From assembly GCA_022786545.1 (NCBI GenBank), contig JALFXV010000113.1:1-51871 (forward strand): a stretch of 51,871 nt of DNA, written 5' to 3'. The notes beneath the pieces are model-generated. The model saw only the letters and a list, made by a program, of their open reading frames with translations. It had not been told where the DNA came from and made no database searches. This document shows positions 18,400 to 26,106 of the stretch, piece by piece. This stretch comes from Selenomonadaceae bacterium (lineage in GTDB: Bacteria; Bacillota; Negativicutes; Selenomonadales; Selenomonadaceae). The translations under genes and the position numbers were made by a program. Each line of letters begins with the position of its first letter. Positions within the stretch are counted from its first letter, which is position 1.

Positions 18400-19488
18400 C
18401 TATGCAAACCGCCTTCTGTGGCGATGCCTGAGTTTATATACATAAGCCAGAACCTCGGCAACCGCCTTGAACAGCTCCTGGGGGATACTGCCTCCCACAT
18501 CCACGGCTGCATACAGGGCCCTTGCCAAGGGCTTGTTTTCCACAATGGGCACATTATTCTCCCGTGCCAGTTCCTTTATCCTCTGTGCCACAGCATCCTG
18601 CCCCTTGGCCAGCACCACCGGCGCCGGCATGCCGGCCTCATACTTCAGGGCCACGGCAAAGTGGGTAGGGTTGGTGATGATGACATCCGCCTTGGGCACT
18701 TCCTGCATCATGCGCGCCATAGCCATCTGGCGCTGCTTCTGGCGGATCTTGCCCTTGATCTGCGGGTCGCCTTCCTGCTGCTTGAACTCTTCCTTGACCT
18801 CCTGCTTGCTCATCTTCAAATCCTGGGTGTTCTGCCATTTCTGGTAAATCAGGTCAAGGATGGCCATCACCATGAACAGCCCGATAATCTTGAAGACCAG
18901 GTTAAAAACTACCTGGGAAACCTGGGACACACCGGCAAACAAATCCACAAAAATCAGCTTGGGCATCTGCCACAGCTCCTCGGACAGATTCATGTACACC
19001 AGGGAGCCGATAATGGCAATCTTGATCAGTGACTTGACCAGCTCCACAAGAGAACGCTTGGAAAAAATCCTGCCAAAGCCGCTGATAGGGTTCAGCCTGC
19101 CCGGATTGAAGCTCAGCTTCTCCGTGGAGAAGTGAAAGCCCACCTGGGCCACGTTCATGGCCAGGCCGATCACCATGATGAACAGCATCAGGGGAATGGA
19201 CGTCTTTGCCAGCAAGATCACGATGCCGATAAAGAGCTGCATAATGGTCTCCTCATTCACATCGAAATTCAGGTTGCCAAAGATGTAGACGGAGTAGTTC
19301 ATGACCTCCTCCACGGCATCGCTGCCCAGCATCTTCAGCACGAAGAAGCCTGCCAGCATGACAAAAGCCGCATTGATTTCCTGGCTCCTGCCCACCTGGC
19401 CCTTCTTCAGGGCATCTGCCCGGCGCTTCGCCGTCGGCTCCTCGGTCTTTTCACCGGCAAAAAGCTGCAGGTCAAAGGCAAAATCCAC
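18400..19488 (-). CDS. flhB: flagellar export switch protein FlhB
   Basis: A 362-residue FlhB that controls the export switch from rod/hook to filament substrates. Four membrane helices are followed by a cytoplasmic domain with the autocleavage motif NPTH (about residues 273-276). The open frame reaches upstream to 19584, but a GTG at 19488 gives the family-typical start DFAFDLQLFAGEKTEEPTAK, with AGGGG eight bases before it. The upstream in-frame ATG at 19506 has almost no spacer. It is placed after fliR and before flhA, the usual export gene order. Confidence 0.96.
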   Translation of the reverse strand: MDFAFDLQLFAGEKTEEPTAKRRADALKKGQVGRSQEINAAFVMLAGFFVLKMLGSDAVEEVMNYSVYIFGNLNFDVNEETIMQLFIGIVILLAKTSIPLMLFIMVIGLAMNVAQVGFHFSTEKLSFNPGRLNPISGFGRIFSKRSLVELVKSLIKIAIIGSLVYMNLSEELWQMPKLIFVDLFAGVSQVSQVVFNLVFKIIGLFMVMAILDLIYQKWQNTQDLKMSKQEVKEEFKQQEGDPQIKGKIRQKQRQMAMARMMQEVPKADVIITNPTHFAVALKYEAGMPAPVVLAKGQDAVAQRIKELARENNVPIVENKPLARALYAAVDVGGSIPQELFKAVAEVLAYVYKLRHRHRRRFA

Positions 19489-19525
19489 TTTGCCATCCCC
19501 TGCCATCTCCCGGCACTCATCTTTT

Positions 19526-20311
19526 TTATTGTAATGCTCTAAGGGCAATGGAAATATTTCCATACATCTCATTGAACAACACATCCAAAAACATCACATA
19601 GAAGGGCATGATAATCCCCACGGTAAACAGGCCGATGACAATCTGCATGGGAATGCCCACCACGAAAATATTCATCTGGGGCATGGTCCTGGCCAGCACG
19701 CCCAAGGAAACATTTGTCAAAAGAATGGCAAAGGTCAATGGCATGGCAATCTTCATGCCTGTCAGGAATATCCCTGCCGTAAAATCCACCATCAGGTTTG
19801 CCAGGCTGCTGACATCGGCATTCATCCCCAGCACCGGCACGGAATCAAAGCTCCCCACCAGGGCACCCAGCAGCACATGATGGCCGTTGGTCACCACGAA
19901 GATAATCAAGGTAAGATAATACAGGAAGCTGCCGATCAGGGGATTCTGCTGATTAGAGGTAGGGTCCATCTCGTTCACCACGGCAAAGCCGGACTGCATA
20001 TCCATAATCTTGCCTGACATGTTGACCGCCATCAGGGCAGTATATGCCACAAAGCCGATCAGCCAGCCGATAAAGAGCTCCGATATTACCGCCAGGGTAT
20101 AGCCGAAAATAGAGGCAGGCGCCTCTATGACCATCTTCTGGTCCAGCACCGGGAACAGCACCAGGGTAATCACAAAGGCAATCCCGGCCCGGAAGTACAC
20201 AGGGATATTCTGGCCGCCCCAGAAAGGAGCGATGATGAACAGGCCGCTTACCCTGGTCATTACCAGCAAGAACAGTGCTGCATGATTCTGCAGCAAATCA
20301 TAAAAATCCAC
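19526..20311 (-). CDS. fliR: flagellar export apparatus protein FliR
   Basis: A 261-residue integral membrane protein with about six helices, part of the FliPQR export channel. The N-terminal LVMTRVSGLFIIAPFWG and the IGWLIGFVAYTALMAVNMSG regions are typical. The start is GTG with an AGGTGG site. It lies 67 bp after fliQ and 37 bp before the preferred flhB start. Confidence 0.96.
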   Translation of the reverse strand: MDFYDLLQNHAALFLLVMTRVSGLFIIAPFWGGQNIPVYFRAGIAFVITLVLFPVLDQKMVIEAPASIFGYTLAVISELFIGWLIGFVAYTALMAVNMSGKIMDMQSGFAVVNEMDPTSNQQNPLIGSFLYYLTLIIFVVTNGHHVLLGALVGSFDSVPVLGMNADVSSLANLMVDFTAGIFLTGMKIAMPLTFAILLTNVSLGVLARTMPQMNIFVVGIPMQIVIGLFTVGIIMPFYVMFLDVLFNEMYGNISIALRALQ

Positions 20312-20378
20312 CCTGCCACCTCGTAAGATAAAAACAAAACAACTCCACCAGCCAAATCAGGCCAGCCCCTTCACCGGC

Positions 20379-20648
20379 TCAGCCGATATAATAAGGCAGA
20401 TTCACCAGCACATTGGTCACATATTCCACCATCAGCCTCAGCATCCATGGCCCGAAAATCAGGATTGCCACGAAAACTGCCACAATCTTAGGTATAAAGG
20501 CCAGCGTCTGCTCCTGAATGGAGGTAGTAGCCTGAAAGACACTGACCGCCAGACCAACCAAAAGCCCCAGCCCCAGCATGGGCGCCGAAATCAGCAGCAC
20601 CATCCTGAGGGCCTCCTGGACCATCTGTATAACCAAATCTCCCGACAT
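20379..20648 (-). CDS. fliQ: flagellar export apparatus protein FliQ
   Basis: An 89-residue two-helix membrane protein of the FliQ family, a component of the FliPQR export gate. The sequence AVSVFQATTSIQEQTLAFIP between the helices is the family hallmark. ATG start, 15 bp after fliP. Length is standard for FliQ. Confidence 0.97.
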   Translation of the reverse strand: MSGDLVIQMVQEALRMVLLISAPMLGLGLLVGLAVSVFQATTSIQEQTLAFIPKIVAVFVAILIFGPWMLRLMVEYVTNVLVNLPYYIG

Positions 20649-20663
20649 AATCCTTCACTCCTG

Positions 20664-21434
20664 TCACTTGAAGCTGACAATCAGCGACTTAATCAAAAGA
20701 TGCCACCCGTCCACCATGACAAAAAGCAATATCTTGAAGGGCAGGGAAATCATGACCGGCGGCAGCATCATCATGCCCATGGACATGAGGGTGCTGGCCA
20801 CAATCATATCGATAACGATAAAAGGCACATAGATCATGAAGCCGATCTGAAAGGCAGTCTTCAGCTCGCTGATCATGTAGGCAGGAATCAGGGTAAAGGT
20901 AGAAACCTCCTCAGGGCCATTGGGCCGGGGCCCCTCTGCCAGATTCACAAACAGGGCAAGATCAGCCTCCCTGGTCTGCCTGAACATAAACTCCCGGATA
21001 GGCTCCACCGTGTTCTCGATGGCCTGCTCCTGGGTTATCTGCCCAGCCAGATAGGGCTGCAGCCCGTTCTCATTGGCCTGGCTCCAATAGGGCGCCATGA
21101 TGTAGAAGGTCAGGAACAGGGACAGGCCGATAATCACCATGTTCGGCGGCGCTGTCTGGGTAGATAATGCGTTACGTAAAAAACCAAGCACCACAACAAT
21201 TCTGATAAAAGCTGTAGTCATTATCAGAATAGAGGGTGCTATGGACAAAATCGTCAGGACAGCCATCAGCTGCAGCGTCACCGCCACATCCTGGGGATTT
21301 TCCGCCGCCCCGACATCAATATTCACATTTGGAATCAGCGGCGCCGCCGAAGCGTCATGGGCCGCCCAAAAAACTCCTAACAGACCTATTAGGCAAGGGC
21401 ATAAAAGCCTCTGTACTCTGGTCACAATCTCCAC
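20664..21434 (-). CDS. fliP: flagellar export apparatus protein FliP
   Basis: A 256-residue FliP with a cleavable-type signal sequence (about residues 1-30), then four membrane helices. The FliP signatures FIRIVVVLGFLRNALSTQ and FIVIDMIVASTLMSMGMMM are present. It forms the core of the export channel with FliQ and FliR. The start is uncertain by three codons: GTG at 21434 has AAGGAG only two bases upstream; GTG at 21425 has better spacing from the same site. The gene lies six bases after fliO. Confidence 0.96.
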   Translation of the reverse strand: MEIVTRVQRLLCPCLIGLLGVFWAAHDASAAPLIPNVNIDVGAAENPQDVAVTLQLMAVLTILSIAPSILIMTTAFIRIVVVLGFLRNALSTQTAPPNMVIIGLSLFLTFYIMAPYWSQANENGLQPYLAGQITQEQAIENTVEPIREFMFRQTREADLALFVNLAEGPRPNGPEEVSTFTLIPAYMISELKTAFQIGFMIYVPFIVIDMIVASTLMSMGMMMLPPVMISLPFKILLFVMVDGWHLLIKSLIVSFK

Positions 21435-21440
21435 AACTCC

Positions 21441-22007
21441 TTATCCCCTGCGATTGAGCCCTTCCCGGAAAAGGGACGGCACCCGCCTGGTCAGCTCCTC
21501 CAGGGAGGAAAGCTGGCTGGCAAAAGCCCCCCTGTCCATCGGCTGCACTACAGCCTGGCGGCGCAGCCTGTCGATCTCATCAGCATCCTCTATCTCCGCC
21601 AGCAGGCTCACCTGCTGCTCGGTCACCCCCAGCAGCACCACCTTGCCGCCAATCTCCACCACGCAGACGGACTTGTGGGGCCCCAGGGGCAGATGCTCCA
21701 GTATCCTGCCGCCACTGGAGGCCGCCTGCTGCTGAAAGCGGCCGCTTAAAAATCTGGACGCAAAATATGCCATGACAACCACAAAGGCAAAAACAGCCAC
21801 CAGGCTGATTAAGTATGCCAATGTCGACCACCATGACATTTGAGAAGGTTTGGGATCAGTATTCTCATAACCGGCCAGATAACCGCCGCCCGAACCGGCT
21901 GCCTCAGCAGCAGCTGCCAGGGAGTCCGGCAGGACTGCTGCTGAAAACACCAACATTAAAATACATAGGACAGATGTCATGGAGCAAAAACGACTCCAGT
22001 TTTTCAT
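21441..22007 (-). CDS. fliO: flagellar biosynthetic protein FliO (FliZ-like)
   Basis: A 188-residue FliO. It helps assemble the FliP ring of the export gate. There is a signal-type hydrophobic N-terminus (about residues 10-32), a second membrane helix (about 58-82) and a cytoplasmic domain with the family pattern RILEHLPLGPHKSVCVVEIG then KVVLLGVTEQQVSLLAEI. Its ATG overlaps the cheY stop codon in an ATGA arrangement, so its translation is coupled to cheY. The cytoplasmic tail after residue 155 is Arg-rich. Confidence 0.92.
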   Translation of the reverse strand: MKNWSRFCSMTSVLCILMLVFSAAVLPDSLAAAAEAAGSGGGYLAGYENTDPKPSQMSWWSTLAYLISLVAVFAFVVVMAYFASRFLSGRFQQQAASSGGRILEHLPLGPHKSVCVVEIGGKVVLLGVTEQQVSLLAEIEDADEIDRLRRQAVVQPMDRGAFASQLSSLEELTRRVPSLFREGLNRRG

Positions 22008-22369
22008 CAGCCGACTGCTTTTCTAACAGCTTCCAGTACGCGGTCAGGCTGGAAAGGCTTTACGATGAAGTCCCTGGCACCTGCCTGGATCGCCTCGATA
22101 ACCATCGCCTGCTGGCCCATAGCGGAACACATTACAATCTTCGCGTTAGGGTCAACCTTCTTGATTTCCTTTACGGCACTGATGCCGTCCATCTCAGGCA
22201 TGGTGATATCCATAGTGGTCAGGTCCGGCTTCAGCTCCTGGTACTTCTCCAGGGCCTTCATGCCGTTCTCCGCCTCACCAACAACCTCATATCCGTTCTT
22301 GGTCAGGATGTCCTTAACCATCATTCGCATGAATGCTGCATCATCAACGACCAATACTCTTACTGCCAT
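22007..22369 (-). CDS. cheY: chemotaxis response regulator CheY
   Basis: A 120-residue single-domain receiver. Acidic pocket VVDDAAFMR, phospho-acceptor Asp54 in MDITMPEMDG, SAMG with the conserved switch Ser/Thr, and KPF near 103 are all in place. When phosphorylated by CheA it binds FliM/FliY at the C ring. AGGAG lies nine bases before ATG. This gene begins a promoter-proximal block (a consensus promoter lies 67 bp upstream), so it can be made independently of the upstream fla genes. Confidence 0.98.
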   Translation of the reverse strand: MAVRVLVVDDAAFMRMMVKDILTKNGYEVVGEAENGMKALEKYQELKPDLTTMDITMPEMDGISAVKEIKKVDPNAKIVMCSAMGQQAMVIEAIQAGARDFIVKPFQPDRVLEAVRKAVG

Positions 22370-22435
22370 TTGTCATCTCTCCTCGTCAGTAGAATTCAGT
22401 GTATCACAAGTAAAATTCAGCTTATAATCATTTCC

Positions 22436-22464
22436 ATTATACTTGAAACTCAATAAATTCTCAA
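22436..22464 (-). promoter_or_regulatory. internal sigma-A promoter before cheY, inside a palindrome
   Basis: On the minus strand TTGAGA (22459-22464) and TATAAT (22436-22441) are separated by exactly 17 bp. The pair is embedded in a perfect 10-bp inverted repeat, TTATACTTGA / TCAAGTATAA, at 22437-22470 with a 14-bp centre. The start site would fall near 22429, about 60 bp before the cheY ATG. The palindrome may be an operator for a dimeric repressor, or could be an RNA hairpin at the end of fliY transcripts. Confidence 0.8.
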
Positions 22465-22496
22465 GTATAAGTTTTCCGGTAAAATCCTGCCAGCTA

Positions 22497-23753
22497 TTAC
22501 AGTGCCTGCACCCGCTCCAGAGGGCTTACAATCTCCGTAATCCTCACGCCGAAGTTCTCGTCAATAACAACAACCTCGCCCTTGGCAGTCAGCTGCCCGT
22601 TGACATGGATATCCACCGGCTCGCCGGCCAGCTTGTCCAGCTCGATGATGGAGCCCGTGGAGAACTCCAGAATCTCCCGGATGGACTTCTTGGTGCGTCC
22701 CAGTTCCACGGTCACCTGCAGCGGCACATTCTTGATCAGGCTGATATTGGCTGCATTGACCTCCACCGGCTCGTTGGTCAGCGGCGCGAACTGTGCTGCC
22801 TGCACAGGCACGGACGGAGCCACCAGGTTGGTCTGGGCATAGCCCGGAGCCGCATACACCGGCTGCGCCATCGGCGGTGCCGCGTACATAGGCTGCTGCG
22901 GCGGTGCGGCATACATCGGCTGCTGAGGCGGCGATGCCTGCGGGGCAGGTGCCGGAGCAGGAGCTGGGGCTGCCGGGGCCGGAGCTGGCGCAGGGGCCGG
23001 GGCTGGTGCAGGAGGGTCTGGAGCCGCCACCGGCTCAGGCTCAGGCTGTGCGCCGCCTCCCATCAGGAAGGTCACCATTTCCTTTGCCACATCCAGCGGC
23101 AGGATCTGCATGATCTCGCTGTCGATGAGGCCCTCAACCTCCATGCGGAAGCTGATTTTGGCCACCGGTTCATCATTCTGTACCAGCTCGGTAATCTTTT
23201 CCTCCGCCCCCAGGTCAATGAGATTCACCTTTGGCGGGGAAATATCAATCTTCTTGTTGAACATGGTGGACAAGGATGTTGCCACCGTGCCCATCATCTG
23301 GTTCATGGCCTCCCCCACGGCGCTCATGTGAATCTCATTGAGCTCCTCCTGGGGGTTCAGACCATCGCCGCCCATCATCAAATCTGCAATGATGGAGGCA
23401 TCGGATGCCTGAATGGCCAGAATGTTATTGCCGTTGATGCCAATCACATAGCCTACCTCTACAACCAGGTAAGGCATAGGATACTGGTTCTGGATAGTTG
23501 ACATGGTATCCAGGCTGACATCAGGGGTGGTGATATTCACCTTATGTCCTAAAAGCACTGACAGAGTCGTAGCAGCACTGCCCATAGAGATATTGCCTAT
23601 CTCGCCCAGAGCGTCTTTTTCCATGTCAGACAGCAAATCATCCGGCACCGGGGAAGAAGCAGCCGTTGCTCCGGCTGGTGCAGTATCGGCAGCAGGCGCA
23701 GACACGCCGCCGTTCAGCAGCGCATCAATCTCCTCTTGCGTCAATTCAGCCAT
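22497..23753 (-). CDS. fliY: flagellar switch protein FliY (CheC-like phosphatase plus FliN domain)
   Basis: A 418-residue C-ring protein. The N-terminal half has two CheC-type phosphatase motifs (GEIGNISMGSAATTL near residue 50 and VGEAMNQMMGTVATSL near 142), expected to dephosphorylate CheY-P. A Pro/Ala-rich linker (about 228-318), including alternating Ala-Pro pairs and the repeated segment PPQQPMYAA, leads to a FliN/SpoA domain (about 335-418, ELGRTKKSIREILEFSTGSI). The fliM stop codon overlaps the start. ATG at 23753 gives the expected MAELTQEEIDALL N-terminus; an upstream ATG at 23765 has no spacer from the AAGGAG site. Linker length is unusual. Confidence 0.96.
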   Translation of the reverse strand: MAELTQEEIDALLNGGVSAPAADTAPAGATAASSPVPDDLLSDMEKDALGEIGNISMGSAATTLSVLLGHKVNITTPDVSLDTMSTIQNQYPMPYLVVEVGYVIGINGNNILAIQASDASIIADLMMGGDGLNPQEELNEIHMSAVGEAMNQMMGTVATSLSTMFNKKIDISPPKVNLIDLGAEEKITELVQNDEPVAKISFRMEVEGLIDSEIMQILPLDVAKEMVTFLMGGGAQPEPEPVAAPDPPAPAPAPAPAPAPAAPAPAPAPAPQASPPQQPMYAAPPQQPMYAAPPMAQPVYAAPGYAQTNLVAPSVPVQAAQFAPLTNEPVEVNAANISLIKNVPLQVTVELGRTKKSIREILEFSTGSIIELDKLAGEPVDIHVNGQLTAKGEVVVIDENFGVRITEIVSPLERVQAL

Positions 23754-24750
23754 TAGTATCTTCATCTCCTTCCGAAATTACTCTGGTAATCTGTACTGCC
23801 TTTTTCTTGCCAGCGGTACCAGGACGGCAATAAAACTTTTCTATATTGCCGATTATACATTTTAACTCATCATCAACCTTGGTATCCATCTGCAGGACAT
23901 CCCCGTAGCTGAGGGACAAAAACTCCTGCACCGTTATATCAAAGGAACCCATCTGGACTATGACGGGCACCGAGGTCCTGCTGATCTTGCTGCGGATAAA
24001 CGCCTCATGCTCAGGGTGCTCCTCCTTAGTCACGGAAGAGGCTACCCAGAAGGTCGTTGTCAGCTTGGACATGATCGGCTCCAGTACCAGATAAGGGATA
24101 CATATATTCATCAGCCCCTCTACAGGGCCAATACGCATCTGCAACGTGATAATAACTACCATATCACTTGGCGGCACAATCTGTGCGAACTGCGGGTTGG
24201 ACTCCATAGCCTCTATCTTGGGGGTGAACTGGGCTACATTGGTCCAGGCTTCCTTCAGGTGGCTCATGGCTTTGTCAAATACCCTGCGGATTACCGCTTC
24301 CTCTATCTCGGTCAGCACCCTGGACTTGACGGTGTTCTCACCCTGGCCGCCAAATACCCTGTCGATGATGGCAAAGCAGATGCCGGTGTCAAATTCCATG
24401 ATGATATTGCCCTTGAGGGGCGGTACTGCCAATATACCAATCACGCTGGGATTGGAAATGGACTGAACAAATTCCTGATAAGTCAGCTGCTCTACCGAGG
24501 CTACCTCCACGCTTACCAGTGCACGCAGATAGGTGGACAGGTAGGTGTTGAATAGCCGCGCAAAGTTGTCATGCAGCATATTAAGGGTTCTGATCTGGTC
24601 CTTGGAAAATTTATCCGGTCTTTTGAAGTCATAGGTCTTGACCTTTTTCTGCTCTTCCTCGGCCTTCATGGCATCGGCACTGACATCGCCTGTGGCAAAG
24701 GCCGCCAGCAGCTTATCTATCTCAGACTGGGATAATACATCATCTGCCAA
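23746..24750 (-). CDS. fliM: flagellar motor switch protein FliM
   Basis: A 334-residue FliM. The N-terminal CheY-P binding motif is VLSQSEIDKLLAAF (residues 5-18). The middle domain (about 45-230) has the YQEFVQSISNPSVIGIL segment, and a SpoA domain follows (DITVQEFLSLSYGDVLQMD, about 265-325). It forms the C ring with FliG and FliY. The start codon is TTG with a GGGGG site seven bases upstream; ATG further upstream in another frame stops at once. It is preceded by a 7 x 13 bp tandem repeat array and overlaps fliY by eight bases. Confidence 0.97.
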   Translation of the reverse strand: MADDVLSQSEIDKLLAAFATGDVSADAMKAEEEQKKVKTYDFKRPDKFSKDQIRTLNMLHDNFARLFNTYLSTYLRALVSVEVASVEQLTYQEFVQSISNPSVIGILAVPPLKGNIIMEFDTGICFAIIDRVFGGQGENTVKSRVLTEIEEAVIRRVFDKAMSHLKEAWTNVAQFTPKIEAMESNPQFAQIVPPSDMVVIITLQMRIGPVEGLMNICIPYLVLEPIMSKLTTTFWVASSVTKEEHPEHEAFIRSKISRTSVPVIVQMGSFDITVQEFLSLSYGDVLQMDTKVDDELKCIIGNIEKFYCRPGTAGKKKAVQITRVISEGDEDTNG

Positions 24751-24779
24751 GCTTCATCCCCCTTTCATTTGTATTGTTT

Positions 24780-24870
24780 CTCATAACATTGTCTCATAAC
24801 AGTGCCTCATAGCAGTGTCTCATAACAATTTCCCATAACACTTTTCTATAACAATTTTCCATATTATTTG
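24780..24870. repeat. 7 x 13-bp tandem repeat array between fliL and fliM
   Basis: Seven units with exact 13-bp periodicity fill nearly the whole 128-bp gap. The best units read CTCATAACAGTGT on the plus strand (24780, 24793, 24806, 24819), and three decayed copies (24832, 24845, 24858) run to the fliL stop. The array ends about 20 bp from the fliM ribosome binding site. No coding potential is seen. It could affect mRNA spacing or act as a row of protein-binding sites. Confidence 0.9.
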
Positions 24871-24878
24871 CTGCCTGT

Positions 24879-25388
24879 TTACTGCAGCATGAAGCTTGTT
24901 ATGTAAATATCATATACAGAGCCCTCGCCCAAGGCCTTGTTCAGCTCTGCTTTCAGCTTTGCCTTTAAGTCATCCTGACGGGCTGCATCCAGCTCCTCAA
25001 TCTTGACTGTGCGGACAATCTGCAGGGCAGTGTCCATGATTTTGGTTTCGGCCACCGGCGTCAGCTTGCCCTCAGCCAAGTTGTCCTCCCTGTCAGGATT
25101 CAGCTCTACCACCAGGCCCACCTTGAGGAAACGATTGGACTTGATACCGCCTACATTGACGATAATCCCTTCCTTAGGGTCCCCCAGCTTCACGAATACG
25201 CCAGGCTCATGATTCCTGGTTTCTACAGCCGTAGAAGGACCTGTTGACATAACCTGGGTAGTGATAAAGTAGGATATACCACCTGCCAATACAAGACCTA
25301 CCAGTATCAGCACCACGACAATTACTATTGGAAACTTCTTTCCTTTTTCCGCCGGTGCTGCGTCCTCAGTCTTCTCTTCATCAGCCAT
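24879..25388 (-). CDS. fliL: flagellar basal-body stator-associated protein FliL
   Basis: A 169-residue FliL with a short cytoplasmic N-terminus, one membrane helix (about residues 19-44) and a periplasmic SPFH/stomatin-like domain. Family segments include EPGVFVKLGDPKEGIIVNV, KVGLVVELN and the C-terminal VYDIYITSFMLQ. FliL surrounds and stabilises the stators. AAGGAG sits nine bases before the ATG. No motA/motB lies beside it, unlike many clostridial clusters. A 281-bp gap with a candidate promoter and a tandem repeat separates it from flbD. Confidence 0.95.
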   Translation of the reverse strand: MADEEKTEDAAPAEKGKKFPIVIVVVLILVGLVLAGGISYFITTQVMSTGPSTAVETRNHEPGVFVKLGDPKEGIIVNVGGIKSNRFLKVGLVVELNPDREDNLAEGKLTPVAETKIMDTALQIVRTVKIEELDAARQDDLKAKLKAELNKALGEGSVYDIYITSFMLQ

Positions 25389-25486
25389 TGCGTTCCACTC
25401 CTTTTTTTATACTCTATAACATCAGCCCCTTGCAGGGATGAATTATATTCGCCTCAAGTTTTTTAGAAATCAGCTCCACAGATATT

Positions 25487-25514
25487 ATTTTACCAATATT
25501 CTGCTAAATTACAA
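25487..25514 (-). promoter_or_regulatory. candidate promoter upstream of fliL
   Basis: On the minus strand TTGTAA (25509-25514) and TAAAAT (25487-25492) are separated by 16 bp, in an AT-rich gap of 281 bp between flbD and fliL. It lies about 100 bp before the fliL ATG. Other weak AT-rich candidates exist nearby, so it is moderate evidence for an internal promoter. Confidence 0.5.
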
Positions 25515-25593
25515 CCTTTATACGAAAATCTTACCATAAAAAGGGTATTTTGCACTAGCAGTTTTTCAGTGATTTTACAGAATTGCACAATAC

Positions 25594-25681
25594 TTGCATA
25601 TTTTCACTAGTGTAATTGCATATTTTCAATTATGTAATTGCATAATTTCACTTGTATAATTGCATATTGTTACTTGTACAA
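25594..25681. repeat. 4 x 22-bp tandem repeat array after flbD
   Basis: Four contiguous 22-bp units (starts 25594, 25616, 25638, 25660) with consensus near TTGCATATTTTCACTTGTAT. The last unit overlaps the end of flbD, encoding its final LYK and stop codon. The array may therefore have arisen by duplication of the gene end. Exact 22-bp spacing is about two helical turns. It is not CRISPR-like, because the units abut without spacers. Confidence 0.88.
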
Positions 25682-25864
25682 TGCACGTTTGTAAACCATT
25701 ACCTTGCGCACAATGTCCTCCATGCGCTCCTGGACAATCAGCTTCTTGCCATTGGTCAGGGTGATGACAGTATCAGGGGTTTCTTCCATTGTCTCTATAA
25801 TTTCGGCATTGAGGATGAATTCTCCTTTTTTTCCGTCAGAATTAAATTTGGTAAGCTTAATCAT
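25670..25864 (-). CDS. flbD: flagellar protein FlbD (SwrD family)
   Basis: A 64-residue FlbD/SwrD protein: MIKLTKFNSDGKKGEFILNA, then EETPDTVITLTNGKKLIVQE. In B. subtilis SwrD increases motor torque. The frame is open upstream to 25936, but GGGGAGGAA six bases before ATG at 25864 fixes the start; the extra codons run into the palindromic element. It follows flgE, as in other Firmicute flagellar operons. Its last codons lie inside the 22-bp repeat array. Confidence 0.93.
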   Translation of the reverse strand: MIKLTKFNSDGKKGEFILNAEIIETMEETPDTVITLTNGKKLIVQERMEDIVRKVMVYKRALYK

Positions 25865-25905
25865 GATGTGTTCCTCCCCATTCTCATTTCTATTTAGTTC
25901 GCAAT

Positions 25906-26067
25906 AACCTGGCGGAGATGAGTTGCCGGTTGCCACGAAAACACGCTCGCGCTCCGCGTTGTGCCTAGCGGTACTAGGCTCTCGCTTCGCCTAACGGCTC
26001 GCAAATCGCCAAGTACCGAGGCACAACAAGGGTTTTCTTTGGCAATCCGGCACTCTCTCCTCAGGTT
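25906..26067. repeat. palindromic intergenic element, copy 1 (flgE-flbD gap)
   Basis: A 110-bp core (25933-26042) is 102/110 identical, in reverse complement, to 34416-34525. Its ends pair (CCACGAAAAC with GTTTTCTTTGG), and inside TTGTGCC and GGTACT pair with AGTACC and GGCACAA. Beyond the core, flanks also pair: TGCCGG/CCGGCA, GGAGA/TCTCC and AACCT/AGGTT, so the whole 162-bp region can fold into one long hairpin. It fills most of the gap between flgE and flbD. No transposase or ORF is present; a MITE-like or structural element is likely. Confidence 0.88.
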
Positions 26068-26106
26068 CGTGCCAAATATCAGCTATCCAGCACTAATCAG
26101 CATCCA

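Noticed and set aside
16653..18431. A 592-codon open frame on the plus strand.
   Set aside because: It is antisense to flhA, which has a full set of family features. Long antisense frames arise from codon bias; similar ones face hslU and fliF.
24780..25681. Tandem arrays as CRISPR.
   Set aside because: Units abut without spacers and there are no cas genes.
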